This document shows positions 1-7,314 of a DNA stretch of 17,900 nucleotides, in pieces. A model generated the notes under the pieces. The model searched no databases. It was not told the origin of the DNA and was given only the letters and a program-made list of their open reading frames with translations. How positions within the stretch are numbered: the first letter of the stretch is position 1; each line of letters opens with the position of its first letter. This DNA is from an uncultured Clostridia bacterium (GTDB taxonomy: Bacteria; Bacillota; Clostridia; TANB77; RGIG9151). The position numbers and the translations under genes are program-made. The stretch spans positions 1-17,900 of the forward strand of contig CAKSUD010000028.1 in assembly GCA_934500865.1 (NCBI GenBank), given 5' to 3'.

Positions 1-101
1 GAAATGGCAAAAATTGTATCGTAAAATTTTATGAATCATTTATAAAAAAGTGCGACACTTATTATTGCAATTTATAAAGCAAAACTTGTTGTATAAAATA
101 G

Positions 102-130
102 TTGCAAAAATTTACATAATGTGTTATAAT
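102..130 (+). promoter_or_regulatory. Promoter of the first small paralogue
   Basis: A -35 box TTGCAA (102-107) and a -10 box TATAAT (125-130) are separated by exactly 17 bases, which predicts a transcript start near 137. The same layout, with an almost identical spacer, recurs before the second paralogue at 798-826, which supports both calls. Nothing else is recognised in positions 1-101. Confidence 0.8.
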
Positions 131-155
131 AACGAGGAAGGTAAATTATACGGAT

Positions 156-196
156 ACCTTCGAGGCCAATACTCGAAGGTGAAAGCCTCCGAGTAT
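156..196 (+). promoter_or_regulatory. Structured 5' leader with two competing hairpins (copy 1)
   Basis: Stem A pairs ACCTTCGAG (156-164) with CTCGAAGGT (172-180), 9 bp around a 7-nt loop. Stem B pairs ATACTCGAAGG (169-179) with CCTCCGAGTAT (186-196), 11 positions with one A-C mismatch and loop TGAAAG. The two stems share 172-179, so only one can form at a time. The element lies between the promoter and the AAGGAGG ribosome binding site (215-221). It recurs at 851-890. No U-run follows stem B directly and the ribosome binding site is not obviously paired, so the mode of control is unknown. It could be a ligand-sensing RNA or a protein-binding site. Confidence 0.7.
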
Positions 197-229
197 AAAT
201 TTTATTTATATGTCAAGGAGGACAATATA

Positions 230-742
230 ATGGCTAACAAGTTCTATATGGGTGCGTACGCAGGCTGCATCGGACATAGCGAGAACGGCTATCCGATTCC
301 CGACTTCTTCATCGTGAAGATGGTCACCGACGCTGGTAAGACTCGTTTCTTCCAGTTCCACGAAAAGTACGGAATCGAGGAGAAAGGAAAGTGGAAAGAG
401 GTTCCGTCTACTACGGAAAGATGTGTAAGTCTTGATGACACCGTTTACGACGATCCGGTTTGGCGGGTAAATGGGAAGAAGATTCCTCCTGAAAAGCTGG
501 TGAAGCACTACGACATCGAAGATATTACCAAGTTGGTTGCTGAGAATTGGGCTTACTCGATTCGCACAAATAATGCAAAATCCCCGTATGCAAACAACAA
601 GGTACTCTTGGAGATGTGCAAGGACGATGCCGGAGTAAAGTTGGACGGAAGACGTCAGGCACACAAGCCTATCATTGAAGCCATGAACTCTTATCTTATC
701 AAAGAGAAAGAGTCCAAGAAGATGTTTAAAAATAACGTGTAA
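230..742 (+). CDS. Hypothetical protein, paralogue 1 of an unrecognised small family
   Basis: This encodes 170 aa starting MANKFYMGAYAGC. The ATG at 230 is chosen because AAGGAGG sits 8 bases upstream. An in-frame extension back to 50 would cross the promoter and leader and is rejected. No signal peptide, membrane segment or known domain is recognised. It is closely related to the product of 927-1442: both begin with a short block ending GCIGH, followed by FIVKMVTDAG and RFFQ. A later SPY motif is shared with all three neighbours. Codon use favours C- and G-ending codons (for FIVKMVTD it uses ttc, atc, gtg, aag, gtc, acc, gac), unlike the AT-rich paralogue, which suggests high expression or a different history. 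It has its own promoter, structured leader and terminator, so it is a single-gene transcript. Function unknown. Confidence 0.85.
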   Translation: MANKFYMGAYAGCIGHSENGYPIPDFFIVKMVTDAGKTRFFQFHEKYGIEEKGKWKEVPSTTERCVSLDDTVYDDPVWRVNGKKIPPEKLVKHYDIEDITKLVAENWAYSIRTNNAKSPYANNKVLLEMCKDDAGVKLDGRRQAHKPIIEAMNSYLIKEKESKKMFKNNV

Positions 743-751
743 ATTGAAAAA

Positions 752-785
752 GAAAAGCTCGGTGAAAACCGGGCTTTTCTTTTTT
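752..785 (+). terminator. Rho-independent terminator of paralogue 1
   Basis: GAAAAGCTCGG (752-762) pairs with CCGGGCTTTTC (769-779), 11 bp with one G-T pair and loop TGAAAA. A run of T (780-785) follows. It begins 10 bases after the stop codon at 742. The core closely resembles the terminator at 1938-1964. Confidence 0.9.
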
Positions 786-797
786 AGGTAAAAGGAG

Positions 798-826
798 TTG
801 CGAAAATTTACATAATGTGCTAAAAT
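798..826 (+). promoter_or_regulatory. Promoter of the second small paralogue
   Basis: The -35 box TTGCGA (798-803) and the -10 box TAAAAT (821-826) have a 17-base spacer. That spacer differs from the one at 108-124 only in its last base. The promoter and leader of paralogue 1 have thus been duplicated together. Confidence 0.75.
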
Positions 827-850
827 GGTATGGAAGGTAGTTTTTTGTAT

Positions 851-890
851 ACCTTCGAGGAAATACTCGAAGGTGAAAGCCTCCGAGTAT
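851..890 (+). promoter_or_regulatory. Structured 5' leader with two competing hairpins (copy 2)
   Basis: Stem A is ACCTTCGAG (851-859) with CTCGAAGGT (866-874), loop GAAATA. Stem B is ATACTCGAAGG (863-873) with CCTCCGAGTAT (880-890), loop TGAAAG. Both stems and the stem B loop are identical to copy 1, while the stem A loop and the sequence upstream of stem A differ. The block from the leader through the ribosome binding site to the start codon is nearly identical between copies. Confidence 0.7.
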
Positions 891-926
891 AAATTTTTAT
901 TTATATATGTCAAGGAGGACAATATA

Positions 927-1442
927 ATGGCACGTAAGTTTTACAAGGGTGCAAGTGCAGGTTGCATCGGACACACTGAGTCTGGTTTACCTATTAGAGA
1001 CCATTTTATCGTAAAAATGGTTACTGATGCGGGAAGAGCAAGATTTTTTCAGTTGCAGGAGCAATATGGAACTAATTTCTGTGGAGAATGGATGGCAATT
1101 ACTCCCACTACCCAAATGACTCGTGTAAACGAAGATGGGGACTGGTATCCTAAGCTTGTTTGGAAGTTAAATAGTGGTAAGGAATTTTCCATCGATGAAC
1201 TCGAATTACGATATACAATTATCGAAATTACGGGCTTGATGGAAGAAATTGCAAAACTCTATTGCACAGAAAAGTTTATGACCTCTCCGTATGTTAAAAT
1301 GAAAGCCTGTGTTGAAATTTGCTATTCCGCAAACGAACTCAATAGAAGAAATAAAGAGGACAAATTTATTATTGATTCTATTGAAAAGTACATGAAAGAG
1401 CAAAAAGAAAAACGAAAAGTACAAGAACTTGCTAAAGGTTAA
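927..1442 (+). CDS. Hypothetical protein, paralogue 2 of the same family
   Basis: This encodes 171 aa starting MARKFYKGASAGC. The ATG at 927 follows AAGGAGG with the same spacing as in paralogue 1. An in-frame start at 825 would lie within the promoter and leader and is rejected. It shares GCIGH, FIVKMVTDAG, RFFQ and the SPY motif with paralogue 1 but uses A- and T-ending codons (ttt, gta, aaa, gtt, act, gat for the same residues). The C-terminus is lysine- and glutamate-rich and probably helical. The next gene starts 12 bases downstream with no terminator between, so the two are likely co-transcribed. No known domain is recognised and no function is assigned. Confidence 0.85.
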   Translation: MARKFYKGASAGCIGHTESGLPIRDHFIVKMVTDAGRARFFQLQEQYGTNFCGEWMAITPTTQMTRVNEDGDWYPKLVWKLNSGKEFSIDELELRYTIIEITGLMEEIAKLYCTEKFMTSPYVKMKACVEICYSANELNRRNKEDKFIIDSIEKYMKEQKEKRKVQELAKG

Positions 1443-1453
1443 GGAGAACCGAT

Positions 1454-1933
1454 ATGTATAATTACTTGATTGGTGCAGAAAGCAATGTTGAGTATTACCT
1501 TATTAATGAATTGAGTTATAAGCCTGTACGTCTATATTCACTTGTAATTCAAGTAGCAGGTCCTGTAATTAAAAATTCACAAGGTAACTGGGTAGCATTT
1601 GATGAGGAAAACAGGATTTTTCAAGTAAAAAAGACATTTGGCATGAGAAAAAACGGAGTATTTTGTGAAGCTGAAACCCGTTTTGAGGAAGTTGAAGATG
1701 AAGGAAGAATATACAAAATAGGTAAATATTTCTTGAATAATAAGGAAATACGATATGATGATTTGGTAGAGTGTTTTCTTATAAATGACATTAGTTTGGT
1801 TAGGACTATTGCAAGATTCCCATCGCCATACGTGTCTTTAGAGAAGTATTTATGCAGTTACAGGTTTCGAAAAATGGATAAAGAGAATCCAGTTGCAAAG
1901 GTTATCATAAGTGAGATAGAGGGAAAAAAATAA
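1454..1933 (+). CDS. Hypothetical protein, distant third paralogue
   Basis: This encodes 159 aa starting MYNYLIGAESNVEYY. The ribosome binding site AAGGAG (1441-1446) is 7 bases upstream of the ATG, just after the stop of paralogue 2. It resembles the two upstream proteins weakly: a Tyr/Val-rich early strand, a central segment with paired aromatic residues before an 'N-K-E/K-I' turn, a hydrophobic stretch, then SPY (about residues 126-128) and a C-terminal charged helix. I infer that all three are one family in which this member has diverged most and lacks the GCIGH block. No signal peptide, membrane segment or known domain is seen. Confidence 0.8.
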   Translation: MYNYLIGAESNVEYYLINELSYKPVRLYSLVIQVAGPVIKNSQGNWVAFDEENRIFQVKKTFGMRKNGVFCEAETRFEEVEDEGRIYKIGKYFLNNKEIRYDDLVECFLINDISLVRTIARFPSPYVSLEKYLCSYRFRKMDKENPVAKVIISEIEGKK

Positions 1934-1937
1934 TCCG

Positions 1938-1964
1938 AAAAGCTCGGCGAAAGCCGGGCTTTTT
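1938..1964 (+). terminator. Rho-independent terminator closing the small-gene unit
   Basis: AAAAGCTCGGC (1938-1948) pairs with GCCGGGCTTTT (1953-1963) around a GAAA tetraloop (1949-1952), with T residues at 1960-1964. It starts 4 bases after the stop at 1933. Confidence 0.9.
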
Positions 1965-1987
1965 ACTTTAAATTTCCGTTTTTTGCT

Positions 1988-2016
1988 TTGACATTCTTGA
2001 TTTAATTCTATAAAAT
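1988..2016 (+). promoter_or_regulatory. polC promoter
   Basis: A perfect -35 box TTGACA (1988-1993), a 17-base spacer and the -10 box TAAAAT (2011-2016) place a transcript start near 2023, about 38 bases before the polC start. Confidence 0.8.
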
Positions 2017-2060
2017 ATATATGTTTTTACGAGAACTAAAAAGGAGAATGAAGTGAAAAA

Positions 2061-5000
2061 ATGGCTAGATTTATGAGGGAGACTTTTAGTGATTATTCAA
2101 TTGAAAATAATTTGAAATCGGCTGAAATTAAAGAGCTAAAATTGCATAAAAAACAAAATGTATTACAACTTGATTTAATTGCTAGTAGCCCTATTGGACT
2201 AAATGATATGATTTCATTTGAAGAGTATGCTATTAAGAAGTTTAATTTGAACTTTATATTATTTAACATAGAGTATAACGATTTAGAAGTAGAACAAAAT
2301 ATTGAAGCAGTGTGGAAAGACTTAATAAGATATGTTGGAAGACGTGAACCATTAGTCGCAAGTGCATTAGGTCATAGTAAATTAAAAATAGAGGACAATC
2401 ATATACTTGTAAGTGTTGTTAATAAACTAGCGTACATATTAGAAACAAAGAAAATGAATGTCTTTTTTCAACGTGTTTTCAAGAATATGTATAATAAAAA
2501 TTATATTGTTAAGTTTGAAAGTGGAGACAGTTCTGACTTTGAAGAAAAGTATAGGAATATGCAAAAGCTTCAAGAAAAAGTGCTTTTAGAACAGGTTGAA
2601 CAAAGTAATAAAGAAACTGCACAAAATGTTGCAAATAATCCTGTTCAAAAGACTATGACTACATCCGACGGAAAAACTTTTGTACCTCGCCAAAAACTAA
2701 CGGAAATAACAACCGAAAATCACGAAACAAGCAAACTCGAAGAAATAAAACGAGTAAAGGGAGAAGAAAGTCCGATAATATTTGGTTCAAGCTTAAAGAT
2801 GAATTCTCAATATTATAAAATTGTTAATATACCACAAGTTAATCCAGGTGAAGAGTTGAAAGTAGTATTAGAAGGAAGTATGCTAAGTCCTGAAATGATT
2901 TCCGGCAAGAAACAAAATGATATAGTGTCATTTAATATATTTGATAGAACAAGTACAATTACTTGCAAATTCTTTCCTAAGAAAGATGACTCGGAAGTTG
3001 TATTTGGTAAATTGAAAAAAGCAAAGGCAGTAAGAGTAGAAGGTTCTGCAAGATATGATGAGTTTGCTAAAGAAGTAACTGTAATAGTTAGAACTGTTGT
3101 TGATGTTCCACCACAGCCAGAAGAAAAGAGAATGGATACAGCAGAAGAAAAACGTGTTGAATTACATTTACATACTAAAATGAGTCAAATGGATGCAATT
3201 ACATCTTGTGAAGATTTGGTAAAACGTGCAATATCTTGGGGTTGGAAAGCAATGGCTATAACTGACCATGGAGTTGTTCAAAGTTTTCCGGAGGCCCATA
3301 AATATTTAGAGAAAACCGGAGCAGACATAAAGATTTTGTATGGTGTGGAGGGCTATTTTGTACCTGATAAAGATCCGGCTGTATTTGATTCTAAAAAGCA
3401 GGAAATTGATACGACTTATTGCGTATTGGACTTGGAAACTACCGGTATTTCACACTTTACTGAAAAAATAACAGAAGTGGGAATTATTAAAATAAAAGAC
3501 GGAAAGATTATTGATACATTTGAAACATTTGTAAATCCTGAAAAGCCAATTCCACAAGAAGTAGTGGAGATTACTCATATAACAGATGATATGGTAAAAG
3601 ATGCTGAGACCATTGATAAGATTATACCTCAGATAATTGAGTTTATAGGGGATAGTGTACTTGTTGCACATAATGCCGATTTTGATATTGGGTATCTAAA
3701 ATATAATTTCAAAAAGTATGGATATGAATTAAATAATACATACATAGATACTTTAAGGCTTTCTAAGGCGGTTTTTCCCGAGTTAAAGAAGTATAAGTTA
3801 GGAGTTATCGCCGATTCATTAAATATAAAAGTTGATGTTGCACACCGTGCGTTAGATGATGTTAAGACACTAGTTGCGGTATTTAATAAAATTATAGATA
3901 TAGCTAAAGAACAAGGTGCTACTATAATTGATGATTTTGATGATAAGTTTAAGATGGACTATAAAAAATTACCTTCTTATCATATTATAATTATTGCAAA
4001 AAATTATGTTGGACTTAAAAATTTATATAAATTGATTTCTTATTCGCATTTAAATTATTTCTATAAGAAGCCAAGGATTCCAAAGTCTATGCTAGATGAA
4101 TTGCGAGAAGGACTTATAGTTGGAAGTGCTTGTAGTGAAGGTGAACTTTATCGAGCAATAGCGGACGGAAAGCCTGAAGAAGAAATAGAAGAAATTGCGT
4201 CTTATTATGATTATTTAGAAATTCAACCTCTTGGTAATAATGCATATATGCTACGAAATGGCTTGGTAGAGTCGGAGGATTCATTAATAGAAATAAATAA
4301 AAAGATTGTGGATCTAGCAGATAAGCAAAATAAGCTTGTCGTAGCTACTTGTGATGTTCACTTTATGGACCCGCAAGATGAAATATATAGAAGAATTTTA
4401 GAGGCAGGGCAAGGGTATAAAGATGCTGATGAACAAGCACCGTTATTTTTACGTACTACCGAAGAAATGCTAAAAGAATTTCAATATTTAGGCGAAGAAA
4501 AGGCTTATGAGGTTGTTGTAACAAACACAAATAAGGTTGCTGATATGTGTGATAAAATAAAACCTATTTCGCCTGAAAAATGTCCGCCTCATATCGAGGG
4601 GTGCGAACAAACAATTAAGGATATAGCTTATAATAAGGCACATGAGCTTTATGGGGATCCACTACCTGAGATTGTTCAAACCAGATTAGATAAAGAACTG
4701 GATTCTATTATAAAGAATGGATTTTCAGTTATGTATATTATTGCACAAAAGCTAGTTTGGAAGTCAAATGAAGACGGATACTTAGTAGGCTCAAGAGGGT
4801 CGGTTGGTTCTTCGCTTGTTGCGTATATGACTGGTATTACTGAGGTTAATTCACTTCAGCCACATTATAGATGCCCAAATTGTAAATTTTCAGACTTTAC
4901 TGATTATGGAGTTAAGAACGGATTTGATTTGCCGGACAAAGATTGCCCTAAGTGTGGTGCTAAGTTTGCTAAGGATGGAATGGATATACCATTTGAAACA

Positions 5001-6470
5001 TTCTTAGGATTTAATGGAGATAAAGAACCTGATATAGACTTAAATTTCTCGGGAGAATATCAAGGCATAGCACATAGATATACAGAAGTAATTTTTGGTA
5101 AGGGTACTACTTTTAAAGCAGGTACAATAGGTACTGTGGCTGATAAGACTGCATATGGATATGTTAAAAATTATTTTGAGGAACGTGGAAAGCAAGTGTC
5201 TAATGCTGAAATAGAGAGACTTGCGGTTGGATGTACTGGTATAAAGAGAACTACCGGTCAGCATCCTGGAGGAATTATAGTTGTTCCAAAGGGAAGAGAA
5301 ATATTTGAGTTTTGTCCTGTGCAACATCCGGCAGATGACCCTGATTCAGACATTATAACTACGCATTTTGATTATCACTCAATAGACCAAAACTTATTAA
5401 AACTTGATATACTGGGTCACGATGATCCGACAATTATAAGAATGCTCCAAGACTTAACAGGGGTAGACCCTAAGACAATTCCACTGGATGATAAGGAAAC
5501 TATGAGTATTTTTAGTTCTACAACAGCACTTGGAGTTACCCCGGAGCAAATTGGTTCTGAGGTTGGAACATATGGTGTACCGGAATTTGGTACAAAATTT
5601 AGCCGAGGAATGTTACTTGACACAAAACCTACAACATTTGAGGAATTAATTAGATTGTCCGGATTATCACACGGTACTGACGTTTGGCTTGGTAATGCTC
5701 AAGACCTTATAAACCAAGGAATAACGACCCTTAGTGAAGCGGTTTGTACGAGAGATGACATTATGGTTTATTTAATGAAGTGTGGATTAGAACCTAACTC
5801 AGCATTTAAAATTATGGAGGTTGTTCGTAAGGGTAAAGCTACGAAGGACCCTGAAAAATGGAAAGAATATGAGGCACTAATGCGTGAGCATAATGTGCCA
5901 GAATGGTATATGGAATCTTGTAAGAAAATTAAGTATATGTTCCCTAAAGCACACGCTGCAGCTTATGTAACGATGGCTTTTAGAATTGCGTGGTTTAAGG
6001 TACATATTCCAAAGGCTTATTATGCCGCATATTTTTCAATAAGAGCTAAACAATTCGATTACGATATAATGTGCTTTGGTAAGGATAAAGTAAAATGTAA
6101 AATGAAAGAAATTGAACAGCAAGGGAATCAAGCACAAAATAAGGATAAAGAAATGTATCCTGTTTTGGAGTTAGTTCTAGAAATGTATGAAAGAAAAATT
6201 AAATTCTTAGATGTTGACTTGCGTAAGTCCCATAGCACAAAATTCTTGGTAGAAGAAGAAGGAATAAGACCGCCACTAAATAGTATCCCGGGACTGGGAG
6301 AAGTCGCTGCTGAGGGAATATATAAGACGGTTAATGAAGATACATTTGATTGTATCGATGAACTTCAAGCAAAGTCTCACGCAGGTAAAGTGGTAATGGA
6401 TTTACTTAAAAACTTTGGATGTTTAAGAGGAATTCCTCAAAGCAATCAAATGTCATTGTTTGAAATGTAA
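2061..6470 (+). CDS. polC: DNA polymerase III subunit alpha, Gram-positive PolC type
   Basis: This is the replicative DNA polymerase with an internal 3'-5' proofreading exonuclease, at 1469 aa close to the usual PolC length. In order it shows an N-terminal region and OB-like domain to about 350, then a PHP domain opening with ELHLH (367-371). The DnaQ-type exonuclease is inserted there, with D457 and E459 in DLETTG and H595/D600 in HRALDD. The polymerase core follows. A zinc knuckle is formed by C938/C941 and C962/C965. PDIDLN carries the likely metal-binding D991 and D993. The extreme C-terminus QMSLF (1463-1467) fits a sliding-clamp binding motif. AAGGAG lies 14 bases before the ATG, unusually far, with a tiny out-of-frame ATG-AAG-TGA at 2048-2056 between. 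ylmH follows after 15 bases. All key residues look intact. Confidence 0.97.
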   Translation: MARFMRETFSDYSIENNLKSAEIKELKLHKKQNVLQLDLIASSPIGLNDMISFEEYAIKKFNLNFILFNIEYNDLEVEQNIEAVWKDLIRYVGRREPLVASALGHSKLKIEDNHILVSVVNKLAYILETKKMNVFFQRVFKNMYNKNYIVKFESGDSSDFEEKYRNMQKLQEKVLLEQVEQSNKETAQNVANNPVQKTMTTSDGKTFVPRQKLTEITTENHETSKLEEIKRVKGEESPIIFGSSLKMNSQYYKIVNIPQVNPGEELKVVLEGSMLSPEMISGKKQNDIVSFNIFDRTSTITCKFFPKKDDSEVVFGKLKKAKAVRVEGSARYDEFAKEVTVIVRTVVDVPPQPEEKRMDTAEEKRVELHLHTKMSQMDAITSCEDLVKRAISWGWKAMAITDHGVVQSFPEAHKYLEKTGADIKILYGVEGYFVPDKDPAVFDSKKQEIDTTYCVLDLETTGISHFTEKITEVGIIKIKDGKIIDTFETFVNPEKPIPQEVVEITHITDDMVKDAETIDKIIPQIIEFIGDSVLVAHNADFDIGYLKYNFKKYGYELNNTYIDTLRLSKAVFPELKKYKLGVIADSLNIKVDVAHRALDDVKTLVAVFNKIIDIAKEQGATIIDDFDDKFKMDYKKLPSYHIIIIAKNYVGLKNLYKLISYSHLNYFYKKPRIPKSMLDELREGLIVGSACSEGELYRAIADGKPEEEIEEIASYYDYLEIQPLGNNAYMLRNGLVESEDSLIEINKKIVDLADKQNKLVVATCDVHFMDPQDEIYRRILEAGQGYKDADEQAPLFLRTTEEMLKEFQYLGEEKAYEVVVTNTNKVADMCDKIKPISPEKCPPHIEGCEQTIKDIAYNKAHELYGDPLPEIVQTRLDKELDSIIKNGFSVMYIIAQKLVWKSNEDGYLVGSRGSVGSSLVAYMTGITEVNSLQPHYRCPNCKFSDFTDYGVKNGFDLPDKDCPKCGAKFAKDGMDIPFETFLGFNGDKEPDIDLNFSGEYQGIAHRYTEVIFGKGTTFKAGTIGTVADKTAYGYVKNYFEERGKQVSNAEIERLAVGCTGIKRTTGQHPGGIIVVPKGREIFEFCPVQHPADDPDSDIITTHFDYHSIDQNLLKLDILGHDDPTIIRMLQDLTGVDPKTIPLDDKETMSIFSSTTALGVTPEQIGSEVGTYGVPEFGTKFSRGMLLDTKPTTFEELIRLSGLSHGTDVWLGNAQDLINQGITTLSEAVCTRDDIMVYLMKCGLEPNSAFKIMEVVRKGKATKDPEKWKEYEALMREHNVPEWYMESCKKIKYMFPKAHAAAYVTMAFRIAWFKVHIPKAYYAAYFSIRAKQFDYDIMCFGKDKVKCKMKEIEQQGNQAQNKDKEMYPVLELVLEMYERKIKFLDVDLRKSHSTKFLVEEEGIRPPLNSIPGLGEVAAEGIYKTVNEDTFDCIDELQAKSHAGKVVMDLLKNFGCLRGIPQSNQMSLFEM

Positions 6471-6485
6471 TATAAGAGGTTATTT

Positions 6486-7208
6486 ATGGATGAATTTATA
6501 AAGAAAGTTGCGTCTCTTCGTAACAGGTCTACGAATAAAAATATAATAACGTATACTGGTTTTTTGACACCTGCAGAGCAACAAATTGTAAAGAATAATT
6601 GGCGTGATGTTAAATTTTTGGGTGGAAATGGCGGGCAAGAAAGGTGTCGTGCATTTTTCTTGCCAAGTTATATTGATGAAATAGATATGACTGAATATAT
6701 AAAGGCACTTAGGATAAGTTTTTCATTTAAAACACTTTCGCATAGAGATTTTTTAGGTGCTATATTAAACTTAGGAATAAAGCGAGAATGTGTTGGCGAT
6801 ATATATGTCTTTGAAAAAGAGGCTTATGTCTTTATTACTCCGGAGCTTGTCGATTACATTAAGATTAATTTGACTAAGGTTGGTTCAGTAGGCGTAGTAA
6901 TAGAAGAAGTAGCATTAAAAGACGTAAAATTGCCTGAATTAAGCTTTGAAGAAATTAAGTTTACTGTTCAAAGCTTAAGACTAGATAGTATCGCTTCTGG
7001 GATTTTTAGGGTTTCTAGAGAGAAGATGAGTTCTATTATAAAAAATGGAATTGTTACTCTTAACTATTTAGCGTGCGATAATGTGAGTAAAAATATAGAA
7101 ATTAATGATATAATTTCTATTAGAAGGTATGGAAAAGCGATTATTAGCGAAATAGGAGGACAGTCTAAGAGCGGAAAGACTTTTATTGTAGCAAAAAAAT
7201 ACAAATAA
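6486..7208 (+). CDS. ylmH: S4-domain RNA-binding protein, YlmH family
   Basis: This encodes 240 aa, a normal length for YlmH. The N-terminal part carries family landmarks: YTGFLTPAEQ near residue 23, a GGNGGQER turn near 47, and LGIKRECVGDI near 98. The C-terminal S4 domain (about 160-235) contains SLRLDSI, SREKMSSIIKNG and a NDIISIRRYG strand. S4 domains bind structured RNA. YlmH proteins are associated with ribosomes and with cell-division gene clusters in other Firmicutes. Here it lies 15 bases behind polC with no terminator between, so it is probably co-transcribed. That placement away from the division cluster is uncommon. The ribosome binding site (AGAGG before 6486) is modest. No defect is seen. 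Confidence 0.9.
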   Translation: MDEFIKKVASLRNRSTNKNIITYTGFLTPAEQQIVKNNWRDVKFLGGNGGQERCRAFFLPSYIDEIDMTEYIKALRISFSFKTLSHRDFLGAILNLGIKRECVGDIYVFEKEAYVFITPELVDYIKINLTKVGSVGVVIEEVALKDVKLPELSFEEIKFTVQSLRLDSIASGIFRVSREKMSSIIKNGIVTLNYLACDNVSKNIEINDIISIRRYGKAIISEIGGQSKSGKTFIVAKKYK

Positions 7209-7222
7209 GATTTACATAATTA

Positions 7223-7264
7223 TTGACGGGAACACCACTTTATGGTAAACTATATAGTGGTGTT
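7223..7264 (+). promoter_or_regulatory. pyrH promoter embedded in an inverted repeat
   Basis: The -35 box TTGACG (7223-7228), 17-base spacer and -10 box TAAACT (7246-7251) form a good promoter. A 9-bp perfect inverted repeat, AACACCACT (7231-7239) and AGTGGTGTT (7256-7264), has its left arm in the spacer. The -10 box lies in the 16-nt loop, and the right arm covers the predicted start site. Because TATATTTTT follows the right arm, the same sequence could also terminate the polC-ylmH transcript. It could equally be a repressor operator. The sequence does not decide between these. Confidence 0.6.
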
Positions 7265-7314
7265 TATATTTTTAAAAATAATAATATGTTTTATTGTTGG
7301 AAGGAGAATCTCAA

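Noticed and set aside
50..229. Upstream in-frame start for paralogue 1
   Set aside because: It would precede the promoter at 102-130 and read through the leader. The ATG at 230 has a clear ribosome binding site.
206..922. Long minus-strand open frame across the first small gene
   Set aside because: It is antisense to a well-supported gene and spans that gene's terminator plus the second promoter and leader.
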